A stretch of DNA of 64,000 bases from Meridianimaribacter flavus (lineage in GTDB: Bacteria > Bacteroidota > Bacteroidia > Flavobacteriales > Flavobacteriaceae): the NCBI RefSeq assembly GCF_004366715.1, contig NZ_SOQZ01000005.1:1-64000 (forward strand). Reading direction: 5' to 3'. The notes beneath the pieces were generated by a model that saw nothing but the letters and a program-made list of their open reading frames with translations, ran no database searches and was not told where the DNA came from. This document shows positions 36,419 to 45,684 of the stretch, piece by piece; position 1 is the first letter of the stretch, and each line of letters begins with the position of its first letter. The position numbers and the translations under genes were made by a program.

Positions 36419-36439
36419 CAACTTATGTAATTTTCCTTT

Positions 36440-36742
36440 ATGGGTAAGAAAGTCACATCATTAGCTATACTAATAATCTTTTCAGCTTTTTTAGCTGCAC
36501 CTACAATTATTTCTATTGTGGACAAAGATTTTAATGTAGCTGCTTTCTACAGTGTAAATGAAGAGGAAAATAGCCAAAGCGAAATAAGTAAAAATGTTGA
36601 GGTTAAGTTTTTAGACAATTCATTATACGATGATTTAATTGTATTTGATAATAGTATAAAACACAACTCGCATTACCAAATTAACTATTCTTCTCTAAGC
36701 CTAGAGAACCTCTCTCCACCTCCCGAACAGCACATATTATAA
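36440..36742 (+). CDS. Small exported or membrane-anchored protein before SulP
   Basis: A 100-residue protein with a hydrophobic N terminus (VTSLAILIIFSAFLAAPTIIS, about residues 5-25) and an acidic, unrecognised rest (EVKFLDNSLYDDLIVFDNS). The ending SPPPEQHIL is notable. It has its own promoter element and lies 71 bases before the first SulP transporter gene on the same strand. It may be a small accessory of that transport cluster, but no function is assignable. Confidence 0.6.
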   Translation: MGKKVTSLAILIIFSAFLAAPTIISIVDKDFNVAAFYSVNEEENSQSEISKNVEVKFLDNSLYDDLIVFDNSIKHNSHYQINYSSLSLENLSPPPEQHIL

Positions 36743-36813
36743 TTAGTTTTTTTACCTATTAGCTTAGTAATAGGTCACATTTTTATTATCAAATTTTAAA
36801 AATAAATTTTAAT

Positions 36814-38406
36814 ATGTTTAAAACAATTAAAAGTGATTTGCCGGCAAGTATTGTCGTGTTTTTTGTTGCCTTACCATTGTGTTTAGGTATTGCTCTAGCC
36901 AGTGGAGCACCATTATTTTCAGGATTAATAGCTGGTATAGTTGGAGGTATTGTTGTAGGAGGTTTAAGTGGATCTAAAATTGGAGTAAGTGGTCCAGCAG
37001 CAGGTTTAGCAGCTATTGTATTAACTGCTATTGGAACTTTAGGCGGTTATCAAAACTTTCTTGTAGCTGTTGTAATTGCTGGTGGTATTCAAATTTTATT
37101 TGGAGTTTTAAAAGCTGGAGTTATTGGGTATTATTTCCCGTCTTCAGTAATTAAAGGAATGCTTACAGGTATTGGTATCATTATTATTTTAAAACAAATC
37201 CCACACTTTTTTGGGTATGATGCTGAGCCAGAAGGAGCTGATAGTTTTTTAGAAGCTTCAGGAGAAAACACATTTTCTGCATTGCTTAGTATTTCTGATA
37301 ATATTATTTGGGGCTCTTTTATTATTGGAGCTGTAGGTTTAGCAATTCTTATCCTTTGGGACAAAGTTTTGTCTAAAAAAGGTAAAATATTCCAATTGAT
37401 ACAAGGACCTTTAGTAGCCGTAATTTTAGGTATTATATGGTATGTGTTTACTAAGGATAACGAAAGCTTATCTATTGCTGAGTCGCATTTAGTAAGCGTT
37501 CCAATACCTGAAAGCGCATCGGACTTTTTTGGTCAATTTAGTTTCCCTAATTTTTCTGCTATCACTAATCCTGATATTTGGGTTGTAGCATTTACAATTG
37601 CACTTGTAGCAAGTTTAGAAACTTTGCTTTGCGTTGAGGCAACTGATAAGTTAGACCCTCATAAAAATGTAACACCAACTAACAGAGAGTTATTGGCTCA
37701 AGGTGCTGGTAACATGATTTCTGGTTTTATTGGAGGATTACCAATTACTCAGGTAATTGTTCGTAGTTCTGCCAATATTCAATCTGGAGGTAGATCAAAA
37801 TTATCGGCTATTATTCATGGATTCTTCCTTTTAATATCTGTAATTCTTATACCTCGTTTGCTTAATATGATTCCATTATCAGTATTAGCAGCAATATTAC
37901 TAGTGGTAGGTTACAAACTTGCAAAACCAGCATTGTTTAAACAAATGTATAAACTAGGATGGAAGCAATCTGTACCATTTTTTGTTACTGTAATAGGTAT
38001 TGTATTTACCGATTTGTTAGTTGGTATTAGTTTAGGTCTTGCAGTTGGTATAGTAGTTATTTTATTAAAGAGTTACCAAAATTCTCATTTCCTTCATATT
38101 GAAGACAAGAGCAATGGAAAACATAAAATAAAAATGACACTTGCCGAGGAAGTTATCTTTTTAAATAAAGGAGCAATCCTTAAGGAGTTGGACAGCATAC
38201 CAAGAGATACATATCTTGAAATTGATTTAATTAAAACAAGATATTTAGATTATGATATTATTGAAATTCTTGAAGACTTTATCTTAAAGGCTGAAGAACG
38301 AAATATTGACATGAAACTAATCTCTAAACGTGGTGTGGTTGAAAACCCTTCGAGTTTTATTAGGTTCTTTAATGAAAGACCTAAATCGAAAATAAGTTTA
38401 AGCTAA
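36814..38406 (+). CDS. SulP-family anion transporter 1
   Basis: This 530-residue inner-membrane transporter starts with MFKTIKSDLPASIVVFFVALPLCLGIALASG and IGVSGPAAGLAAIV, SulP family landmarks. It has about 12 membrane helices to about residue 415, then a STAS-like cytoplasmic domain at about 430-528 (KMTLAEEVIFLNKGAILKELDSIP). SulP proteins import sulfate or bicarbonate with Na+ or H+. The nearby second SulP and the carbonic anhydrase favour bicarbonate; this is inference. Its gene is followed 8 bases later by a universal stress protein gene. Confidence 0.9.
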   Translation: MFKTIKSDLPASIVVFFVALPLCLGIALASGAPLFSGLIAGIVGGIVVGGLSGSKIGVSGPAAGLAAIVLTAIGTLGGYQNFLVAVVIAGGIQILFGVLKAGVIGYYFPSSVIKGMLTGIGIIIILKQIPHFFGYDAEPEGADSFLEASGENTFSALLSISDNIIWGSFIIGAVGLAILILWDKVLSKKGKIFQLIQGPLVAVILGIIWYVFTKDNESLSIAESHLVSVPIPESASDFFGQFSFPNFSAITNPDIWVVAFTIALVASLETLLCVEATDKLDPHKNVTPTNRELLAQGAGNMISGFIGGLPITQVIVRSSANIQSGGRSKLSAIIHGFFLLISVILIPRLLNMIPLSVLAAILLVVGYKLAKPALFKQMYKLGWKQSVPFFVTVIGIVFTDLLVGISLGLAVGIVVILLKSYQNSHFLHIEDKSNGKHKIKMTLAEEVIFLNKGAILKELDSIPRDTYLEIDLIKTRYLDYDIIEILEDFILKAEERNIDMKLISKRGVVENPSSFIRFFNERPKSKISLS

Positions 38407-38413
38407 AAACACC

Positions 38414-39214
38414 ATGTCAAAACAATATAAAATATTAGTACTTACCGATCTTAAAGATTCACCAAGTACTTTACTCAACAACGCTGTCAACCTTGCAAAA
38501 AAGGTTGATGGCGAAATTGATCTCTTCTCTGTACAAAAATTTACTGATGTGGTTGAAAGAGAAAGTCAACTTTCAGCCATGAGAACTTTAAATGAGAAGT
38601 ACAATGCATTTGAAAAAGACATAAAAAATACTGTCGAGCCAATTTCAAAAGCATGTGATATAAAAATCAACTATCAGTTTTCTTTTGGCAATGTTAAAGA
38701 CGAAATCAAAAACTATATAAGTCAGCAACAACCTGATGTAATAGTTTTAGGTAAGAAAAAAAAAGCCTTTAGCGTGGTAGGAGATAGGATTGCTAATTAT
38801 GTATTAAAACAGCATAAAGGAACCGTTTTAATTGTACCTTCAAAGAGTACTTTAGAGCCTAATCAAGAATTGTCATTAGGTTTGTTACAAGACTCGGGAG
38901 ATACAGTAAACAATGCTTTTGTTAAAAACTTGTTTGAGAAAAACACCCAACCATTAAAATCATTTAAGTTGGTTGATGGCGAAATGCATTCCACCACTTC
39001 AAATACACTATTCAACTCTAAAGTAATTGAATACGTATTTGATAAGAGTGATAATGCAATCAGTAACTTGTCAAATTATTTAACAAAAAGCAATGTAAAT
39101 CTTTTGTATTTCAACAAAGAAGAAACAAGGTCTGGTAACAGTTCAAAATCGTCTTCAATGTTTAATGCAGAACGATTAATAAATAACCTTAATGTATCAC
39201 TTTTAATTGCTTAA
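38414..39214 (+). CDS. Universal stress protein family, two-domain
   Basis: This 266-residue cytoplasmic protein has an N-terminal UspA fold (1-140) with KILVLTDLKDSPSTLLNNAVNLAKKV and IVLGKKKKAFSVVGDRIANYVLKQHKGTVLIVPS. The last part carries the nucleotide-binding area of the fold, though without the full GxxGxnnS consensus. The second half (about 145-266) looks like a degenerate second Usp domain. It lies between two SulP transporter genes, so it may regulate or signal through them. Confidence 0.8.
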   Translation: MSKQYKILVLTDLKDSPSTLLNNAVNLAKKVDGEIDLFSVQKFTDVVERESQLSAMRTLNEKYNAFEKDIKNTVEPISKACDIKINYQFSFGNVKDEIKNYISQQQPDVIVLGKKKKAFSVVGDRIANYVLKQHKGTVLIVPSKSTLEPNQELSLGLLQDSGDTVNNAFVKNLFEKNTQPLKSFKLVDGEMHSTTSNTLFNSKVIEYVFDKSDNAISNLSNYLTKSNVNLLYFNKEETRSGNSSKSSSMFNAERLINNLNVSLLIA

Positions 39215-39357
39215 GTGAATATACACAAGGATGTATATTTTGGTAAAAATAAGCCACAAAAAACGATAATATAAAACCAAAGCTAATGTTTAGAATTGCT
39301 TTTTTCTTTGAGAAATAAAGGTTAAATTAGAAAGCAAACTTTTAAAAACTGCTAAAT

Positions 39358-41220
39358 ATGAAGCTTTTTTCAAACATAAGAGGAGATGCATTTGGAGGTA
39401 TTACTGCAGGTATTGTAGCATTACCATTAGCATTAGCATTTGGAGTATCGTCTGGTTTAGGTCCAAGTGCTGGATTGTATGGCGCAATCTTTATAAGTTT
39501 TTTCGCAGCGCTTTTTGGTGGAACTAATACCCAAATATCAGGACCAACAGCACCTATGACAGCAGTTAGTATGGTAATTATTGCTGGTATTATTGCTGCT
39601 AACGATGGAGATGTTGAAAAAGCTCTACCAGCTATTTTAACAGTGTTTTTATTAGCTGGTTTAATGCAAATTGGTCTTGGTGCTCTAGGTTTAGGAAAAT
39701 ACATAAGGTACATTCCATATCCTGTAGTTTCGGGTTTTATGACTGCAATAGGTGTTATTATTTTAATTACACAAATTTTACCTGCTGTTGGGTATTACCC
39801 TAAAGAAGACCAAGAGTATGTAAATAAGTTTAAGCCACAAGCTGAAGAAGTGATTCTTGAAAATATTCTTAAAGAAGAAGCTAAAGAAGAAATCTTGGTT
39901 CTTGAAGACTTTAAAGAAACCATTAGAAGAGCAGAATTAGTAACCGAAGCTGACATACTCAAAGAGTCTAAAACGCTAGCAGCTAAAGAAGCTTCAGGTG
40001 TTTTAGGAACATTTAAGGTTTTAGGAAGAGCTTTAAAAAACATTAGTTTACTTGAAGTTTTATTGGCATTAGGCACAATACTTATTATTTATGGTTTTAA
40101 ACGAATTACAAAAGCGATACCAAGTACACTAGTTGCTTTATTGGTGATGTCTGGGATTGCTGTAGGATTTGGTTTAGACTATAGACCTATTGAGGAAATA
40201 CCTAGCGGATTTCCAATGCCTAATATAGAAATCATCACTCAGTTTAAACTCAGTAGTATAACACCTTATATTTTTACAGCTTTAACTTTAGCGCTTTTAG
40301 GAGCTATCGATTCACTTTTAACAAGTGTAGTAGCTGATAATATGACCAAAACCAAACACAAACCTAATAAAGAACTTGTGGGACAAGGTATAGGTAATAC
40401 AATTGGAGCTATTTTTGGAGGTATTCCAGGAGCAGGTGCAACCATAAGAACTGTAGTTAATATTCAATCTGGAGGAAAAACAAGATTGTCAGGTATGATT
40501 GCAGGTGTAATGTTATTAGTAATACTATTGGCATTAGGTCCAGTTGCATCAAAAATTCCTGCTGCTGTTTTAGCAGGTATTTTAATAACAGTTGGTATAG
40601 GTGTAATGGACTATAAAGGACTTAAAGCAATACCTGTATTGCCAAAAGACATAAAAATAGGACCATTAAAATTAAGTTCAGAAGTATTGATAATGTTAGT
40701 TGTGTTAACACTTTCAACCTTTTGGAATTTAGTTTACGCTGTTGGAATAGGCTTAGTAATAGCATCGTTGATGTTTATGAAAAAACTTGGGGATTTAACA
40801 GCACAACGTTCTGATGTTAAAAAACTTGGAGAAGAAAAAGCTTGGGCAGATGAGGTTGATTTTCCTGTAAAATTGAAAGAAGAAGTCTTTATTAAACACA
40901 TAAAAGGCCCTTTGTTTTTTGGCTCAACTAGCGATTTTCAAAGTTTAGCAGCTCAAATACCACATACAGCTTCAACAGTAGTCATTCGTTTAGGGCGTAT
41001 GCAATATATGGATCAATCTGGTTTATATGCTATGGAAGATGTATTACAAGAGCTAAGAAAAAATAATGTTCAAGTTCTTTTTGTAGACTTATTAAAACAA
41101 CCAAAATATATGATGGAGCGTATTGATATCATACCAGATTTAATACCTCGAGAGCACATCTTTAAAAATTTTAAAGAGTGTACACAATGGATAAAAATTA
41201 ACGTAAAAGACAAATATTAA
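39358..41220 (+). CDS. SulP-family anion transporter 2 with STAS domain
   Basis: A 620-residue transporter with GITAGIVALPLALAFGVSSGLGPSAGLYGA and ISGPTAPMTAVSMV, the SulP signature. A strongly charged loop of about 70 residues (about 145-220, rich in Glu and Lys) separates two groups of helices, longer than in the first SulP. The last 120 residues are a STAS domain (IKGPLFFGSTSDFQSLA, VVIRLGRMQYMDQSGLYAMED). It is 14 bases from the carbonic anhydrase gene, strongly suggesting coupled bicarbonate import and hydration, possibly in pH or inorganic-carbon homeostasis (inference). Confidence 0.92.
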   Translation: MKLFSNIRGDAFGGITAGIVALPLALAFGVSSGLGPSAGLYGAIFISFFAALFGGTNTQISGPTAPMTAVSMVIIAGIIAANDGDVEKALPAILTVFLLAGLMQIGLGALGLGKYIRYIPYPVVSGFMTAIGVIILITQILPAVGYYPKEDQEYVNKFKPQAEEVILENILKEEAKEEILVLEDFKETIRRAELVTEADILKESKTLAAKEASGVLGTFKVLGRALKNISLLEVLLALGTILIIYGFKRITKAIPSTLVALLVMSGIAVGFGLDYRPIEEIPSGFPMPNIEIITQFKLSSITPYIFTALTLALLGAIDSLLTSVVADNMTKTKHKPNKELVGQGIGNTIGAIFGGIPGAGATIRTVVNIQSGGKTRLSGMIAGVMLLVILLALGPVASKIPAAVLAGILITVGIGVMDYKGLKAIPVLPKDIKIGPLKLSSEVLIMLVVLTLSTFWNLVYAVGIGLVIASLMFMKKLGDLTAQRSDVKKLGEEKAWADEVDFPVKLKEEVFIKHIKGPLFFGSTSDFQSLAAQIPHTASTVVIRLGRMQYMDQSGLYAMEDVLQELRKNNVQVLFVDLLKQPKYMMERIDIIPDLIPREHIFKNFKECTQWIKINVKDKY

Positions 41221-41234
41221 AAAAACAGAAAATT

Positions 41235-41864
41235 ATGAAAGCACATACAAAAGAATCTCAGGCAACTATGACTCCTGAAAAGTCTTTACAATTCTTAAAA
41301 GAAGGAAATATAAGATTTCAAAATAATTTAAAAGCAAATAGAAACTTACTAGAGCAAGTTAACGATACTAGTGATGGACAGTTCCCTTTTGCGACTATCT
41401 TAAGTTGTATTGATTCTAGAGTGTCAGCAGAGTTAGTATTTGACCAAGGTTTAGGAGATATTTTTAGTGTTCGTATTGCTGGAAATTTCGTAAATGAGGA
41501 TATATTAGGAAGCATGGAGTTTGCATGTAAACTTGCAGGAACTAAGTTAATAGTAGTTTTGGGTCATACAAGTTGTGGAGCTGTAAAAGGAGCTTGTGAC
41601 CATGCTGAAATGGGTAATTTAACAAAACTTATACAAAAGATAACACCTGCTGTTAATGCAACTGAAGAGCCTAAAGATGAAAGCTTAAGAACATCTAAAA
41701 ACTTAGATTTTGTGGATTCAGTATCAAAAAAGAACGTGGAATTAACACTAGAAAGAATTCATGCAGAAAGCCCTATCCTTTCAGAAATGGAAAAGAATGG
41801 AGAAATTAAGATAGTAGGTGCAATGTATGATATCAATACAGGAGGAGTAACTTTTTATGAATAG
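41235..41864 (+). CDS. Beta-class carbonic anhydrase
   Basis: This 209-residue cytoplasmic enzyme carries the beta-carbonic anhydrase motifs CIDSR (zinc Cys and Asp-Arg dyad) and GHTSCGAVKGA (zinc His and Cys). It interconverts CO2 and bicarbonate. Its position directly after the second SulP gene supports a joint carbon-supply module. A signal peptide is absent. A terminator closes the operon. Confidence 0.93.
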   Translation: MKAHTKESQATMTPEKSLQFLKEGNIRFQNNLKANRNLLEQVNDTSDGQFPFATILSCIDSRVSAELVFDQGLGDIFSVRIAGNFVNEDILGSMEFACKLAGTKLIVVLGHTSCGAVKGACDHAEMGNLTKLIQKITPAVNATEEPKDESLRTSKNLDFVDSVSKKNVELTLERIHAESPILSEMEKNGEIKIVGAMYDINTGGVTFYE

Positions 41865-41890
41865 TTATTTATTATATTAATCTTCAGAAA

Positions 41891-41923
41891 CAAAAAGCCA
41901 CTCCAATTGGAGTGGCTTTTTTA
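41891..41923 (+). terminator. Intrinsic terminator after carbonic anhydrase
   Basis: AAAAAGCCACTCC-aatt-GGAGTGGCTTTTTT, a strong stem with T run; the mirrored A run may also serve the convergent HmuY gene. Confidence 0.9.
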
Positions 41924-41950
41924 ATTAACTAATTCTAAATATGAGAAAAA

Positions 41951-42568
41951 TTAAAATGTAATCTCACCTTCGTTAGGTTGATATACATAGTTAAAAGTAT
42001 AGTATCTATATTCGCTCTCCATACTTGGACTATCAGGAGCGTCTTTGTAATAGCTTAAAATTTCTACTTTTGCATATTTGCCATCGTGGGTTTTAATAAC
42101 CAATACTCTTCCAGCAGTTGGGTTAATAACATGGTTTACTGGGTCGTAACTGTACCAATCACTAAGTACATAGCCTTCTTCAGAGTCTTGTGTTAATAGT
42201 TCTGTATTTACAGATGCAATATCATTAAATGTACCTTCTATTATATATCCAGCAGCTTCGCCACTTCTTGCCGGCTCATCAATAGTACCCATAGAAGAAC
42301 CACCATTTAAGATTATTGATGTACCTCTAAAAGCAATATCCCACTCGGTTTCACTAGTTGTTGTTGTTCCTAAAGAAAAGCTGAATTTTGTAAATTCTCC
42401 AGAGATATCTTCTCCACTACCTTGTCCTCCTGTTTGCGGTGCGTATAAATTTGATACAGTTTCTGCCTCAACGTCTAATAATTGTTGACCTCCATTGTCG
42501 TCATCGCTACTACAAGATGAGAATCCTATTAAAACGATTGCTAATGCTAAAAATTTAAGTGTCTTCAT
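41951..42568 (-). CDS. HmuY-family heme-binding lipoprotein
   Basis: This 205-residue surface lipoprotein has a lipobox (LIGFSSC), followed by SSDDD. The HmuY-like beta fold is visible in EFTKFSFSLGTTTTSETEWDIAFRGTSIILNGGSS and in YAKVEILSYYKDAPD, FNYVYQPN. HmuY captures heme from host proteins and hands it to a TonB receptor, whose gene precedes it here by 26 bases. Heme-coordinating histidines or methionines cannot be assigned by eye. Confidence 0.85.
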   Translation of the reverse strand: MKTLKFLALAIVLIGFSSCSSDDDNGGQQLLDVEAETVSNLYAPQTGGQGSGEDISGEFTKFSFSLGTTTTSETEWDIAFRGTSIILNGGSSMGTIDEPARSGEAAGYIIEGTFNDIASVNTELLTQDSEEGYVLSDWYSYDPVNHVINPTAGRVLVIKTHDGKYAKVEILSYYKDAPDSPSMESEYRYYTFNYVYQPNEGEITF

Positions 42569-42594
42569 GATGTTTAAGTGTTATTTAATGTTTA

Positions 42595-44670
42595 TTAAAT
42601 TTGAATATTAAGTTTTCCGTATATAATGCGACCTGAAATATTGCTTATGTTTTGTGTATCTGTAAAGCCAAAAACATTGTCAATACCAAAGCCTAATGTG
42701 TAATTCTTATAAAGTGTTTTGTTAAACGCGATGTCCCAAGTAGAATAACCATCTACAAACTCATCGTATTTATCTAAATAAGTGTTTCCGTTAGTGTCGT
42801 AAAGTCCGTATTTACTTCTGTAAGTTCCTCTAAGGTTTGCATCGAGTTTCCAGCGTTCAAACGTGTAGAAAATCTTAAAATTAGCCATGTGTCTCGAACG
42901 GTTGTACAACCCAAAGTAATCTTCTTTTTTAAGCTGAAATGAAGGTGAACTAGGAGTTAATCTTGCATAAACTTCACCATTTTCAAAGGCATCAACAGCT
43001 GCTTTGTCTTTAGCAAATAGTAATTGATAACCTCCCATTAATTTTAAATTATTGCTAGGTTTCCAATTCACATTAAACTCTAATCCTTGTGTAAATACCT
43101 TATGAACATTATAGTAGCTAAATACATTTTGCCCATTGGTTTTATTAGCGATTACTCGAGTATCAATTAAATCTTCAATATTGTTTCTAAATACATTAAG
43201 GTCTACTTTTACTGTATTCGAAAGTCTGTAATCTGCACCAACGTTAATACCAATTGAGTTTTCTGGGTTTAATTCGTTTTCAAATTCTGAAATAGGAACA
43301 ACAATGTTAGCAAGCTCTCCATTAGCTTCCATTTGCGGAATTGCAGTAGTAACAGCATTGTAACCTAAAACTGTATAACCTACTGATGAGTTTGTAAAGT
43401 CGAAGTACAACTGTCTAAAATCAGGAGCTTTAAATCCATAACCTACTGATCCTTTTACAGCAATTTTATTAGATAACTTATACCTTAATGCAGCTTTAGG
43501 GCTAAACTGTGATTTATATTCGCTATGGTTGTCAAAACGAGCACCTAGGATAACGTTTAGTTTTTCGGTTGGATTGGTGTCATACTGTAAGTAGGCATAA
43601 GGAGAATTAAACTCAGGGTTGGTCGAAAAATCAGTACGTTTTAAGGTTTCATGATTCCAACCAATACCACCAATAAAATCACTTTTTTCTGAAGCTTTAT
43701 AACTCGCTCTAATTTCTGGTCTTAGTAATAGTTGGTTAAAATCACTTTCACTAAATCTAGAATTGTCTGTATTGTTTAAGTATTCATCTGCCATGTAGCG
43801 TGTCGCGTAAAACTCAAAATAGCTGCTCCATTTTTCGTTATAGGTATGGCTTAATTTAGCATGAGCATTCCACTCATTAATATCACTTTCGCCTTTTAAA
43901 TCTTCAGATGCTACATAATCTTGATTTTGTGTATAGTATCTTCCTGATAAAAACAGGCTAGTATTTTCGTTAAAATTATAAGTAAGCTTAGTGTTGAACG
44001 TGTGGTTTTTAAAAGGTTCAACAGTGTTTAAGGCATCATTTGCATTAAGGTCGTAACCATCACTACTAAAACTATTTACAAAAGCACTTACAGAAAACTT
44101 TTCTTTTCTGTAACCTAAATTAAAGCTGTTGTCTAGTGTATTGAAGCTTCCAACTCTAGAGTTTAGCTCTCCATTAAACCCATACTTAGGGTTTTCAGTA
44201 ATTATATTTATAACACCACCAAGAGCTTCACTTCCATATAAGCTAGACGAAGCACCTTTAACAATTTCTATTTGTTTAATGTTCCCAACGGTAATTCGGC
44301 TAATGTCTAGTGTTCCTGCTGAACGACCAATAAGAGGTACTCCATCAATTAAAACTAATGTGTATTGAGAGTCTAAACCTTGTAGTTGTATGCCTTCACC
44401 ACCACCAAAATCAGGCACTGTAATTAATCCTGTTTGCTCGTTTAATATGTCACTTAATCGTAATGAGTTTACACTTTTTATTTCTTTTTTTGAGACTAAC
44501 TGAGCTGGTAATGGCAAAGAAGATAATTGTCTTACTGTACGTGTTGCAGTAACAATTACTTCGTCAAGTTGCTTGGTTTCAGTAGAATCAGTTTCAACTT
44601 CTTGAGCAAACGCTATCAAGCTAAAAAAAAGTGAAAAATAAATACAGATTTTATTTTTATTTAGACTCAT
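42595..44670 (-). CDS. TonB-dependent receptor, probable heme receptor (HmuR-like)
   Basis: The 691-residue outer-membrane receptor has a signal peptide ending IAFAQ (about residue 22), a TonB box region TKQLDEVIVTATR, a plug (about 40-160: GEGIQLQGLDSQYTLVLIDGVPLIGR, KGASSSLYGSEALGGVINIIT) and a beta-barrel to GRIIYGKLNIQI. FKAPDFRQLYFDF is the conserved FxAP region of heme/colicin-type receptors. It is cotranscribed with the HmuY-type lipoprotein. A 23-bp dyad lies in its promoter region. Confidence 0.9.
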   Translation of the reverse strand: MSLNKNKICIYFSLFFSLIAFAQEVETDSTETKQLDEVIVTATRTVRQLSSLPLPAQLVSKKEIKSVNSLRLSDILNEQTGLITVPDFGGGEGIQLQGLDSQYTLVLIDGVPLIGRSAGTLDISRITVGNIKQIEIVKGASSSLYGSEALGGVINIITENPKYGFNGELNSRVGSFNTLDNSFNLGYRKEKFSVSAFVNSFSSDGYDLNANDALNTVEPFKNHTFNTKLTYNFNENTSLFLSGRYYTQNQDYVASEDLKGESDINEWNAHAKLSHTYNEKWSSYFEFYATRYMADEYLNNTDNSRFSESDFNQLLLRPEIRASYKASEKSDFIGGIGWNHETLKRTDFSTNPEFNSPYAYLQYDTNPTEKLNVILGARFDNHSEYKSQFSPKAALRYKLSNKIAVKGSVGYGFKAPDFRQLYFDFTNSSVGYTVLGYNAVTTAIPQMEANGELANIVVPISEFENELNPENSIGINVGADYRLSNTVKVDLNVFRNNIEDLIDTRVIANKTNGQNVFSYYNVHKVFTQGLEFNVNWKPSNNLKLMGGYQLLFAKDKAAVDAFENGEVYARLTPSSPSFQLKKEDYFGLYNRSRHMANFKIFYTFERWKLDANLRGTYRSKYGLYDTNGNTYLDKYDEFVDGYSTWDIAFNKTLYKNYTLGFGIDNVFGFTDTQNISNISGRIIYGKLNIQI

Positions 44671-44688
44671 TCTTGATTAAATTTGCTG

Positions 44689-44696
44689 CAAATATA
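44689..44696 (-). promoter_or_regulatory. -7 element (TATATTTG) of the heme receptor operon
   Basis: Exact TAnnTTTG on the minus strand, 18 bases upstream of the receptor start codon, with the dyad at 44702-44724 directly behind it. Confidence 0.6.
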
Positions 44697-44701
44697 AAAT
44701 G

Positions 44702-44724
44702 TTATTTTAAATCAGTCTAAATAA
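44702..44724. promoter_or_regulatory. 23-bp dyad, candidate iron-responsive operator
   Basis: TTATTT (44702-44707) and AAATAA (44719-44724) form perfect 6-bp arms. The position just upstream of the receptor -7 element and the iron/heme context suggest a Fur-type or similar operator. Without a consensus check this is inference; it also lies between divergent genes. Confidence 0.4.
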
Positions 44725-44774
44725 GAACAAAATTTTTTCAATAAAATTTAAAACAGTAAAACAAAACTTTAATA

Positions 44775-45683
44775 ATGAAACAATTAGCCTTAACAACAGT
44801 TTTAGCGTTTGCATTTATAATTAATTTAAATGCTCAAAGCACAAAAAAGCAAGACCAGGACGCCATAAAGAGTATGTGTGGTTGTTATGAAGTTACTTTT
44901 AACTTTGCTGAAACTTTTGAATATTCAGGAGATTCAACTTATATACCCTCAAAAGTAAAACATGATAAAGGTTTAGAGTGGGTTCAATTAGTTGAAGATG
45001 ATAAAGACAAAATTTCTATGCAACACTTATTAATTGTTGGTCCTCCTAATAATAAAATGATTGTAAAACATTGGAGACAAGATTGGGAATTTGAAAATAC
45101 CGATTTGTATGAGTACAACTATGATAATAGCTGGAATTATGTTAGTCTTCCTAAAAGTGATGTTAAAGGACAATGGACTCAAAAGGTATTTCAAGTAGAT
45201 GATAGCCCTCGTTATGAAGGATCTGCTTCTTGGGTACATGTTGATGGTAAGAGCTATTGGGAAAACACAACGTCTGCACCATTACCAAGACGTGAGTACA
45301 CTAAACGTAGCGATTACAATGTAACTATTAGAAGAAATCGTCATGAAATCGTTGATAATGGTTGGATTCACGATCAAGATAACGACAAGGTAATTCGTGA
45401 AGAAGGAAAAGCTGATGTAGTATTAGCTCAAGAAAAAGGGTTTAATACTTACGTTAAAGTTGAAGACAGTAAATGTAAAGCTGCTCAAGATTACTGGAAA
45501 GAAAACGAAGCTAAATGGGCTATTGTACGTGCTAAATGGAGTGAAGTTTTTGCAAGACATACAAACTTGTCTTTGGAGGAAAAAGTTGATAATAAAGGAC
45601 TCTTTAAATATTTATTTGATGAAGAGAACTATAAAACAGCTGAAGAAATCAATCCGTTAATTGAATCATTTGTAAAAAAATAA
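44775..45683 (+). CDS. DUF6607 family exported protein
   Basis: This 302-residue exported protein has signal LALTTVLAFAFIINLNAQ. The mature part has DUF6607 landmarks: KSMCGCYEVTFNFAETF, LEWVQLVEDDKDKISMQHLLIVG and MIVKHWRQDWEFENTDLYEYN. The fold and function are not established, but this gene is regularly found near TonB receptors and reductases. It starts a four-gene rightward operon with the ankyrin, DUF2271 and PepSY-flavodoxin genes, divergent from the heme receptor. A role in iron or heme use is inference from neighbours. Confidence 0.85.
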   Translation: MKQLALTTVLAFAFIINLNAQSTKKQDQDAIKSMCGCYEVTFNFAETFEYSGDSTYIPSKVKHDKGLEWVQLVEDDKDKISMQHLLIVGPPNNKMIVKHWRQDWEFENTDLYEYNYDNSWNYVSLPKSDVKGQWTQKVFQVDDSPRYEGSASWVHVDGKSYWENTTSAPLPRREYTKRSDYNVTIRRNRHEIVDNGWIHDQDNDKVIREEGKADVVLAQEKGFNTYVKVEDSKCKAAQDYWKENEAKWAIVRAKWSEVFARHTNLSLEEKVDNKGLFKYLFDEENYKTAEEINPLIESFVKK

Positions 45684-45684
45684 G

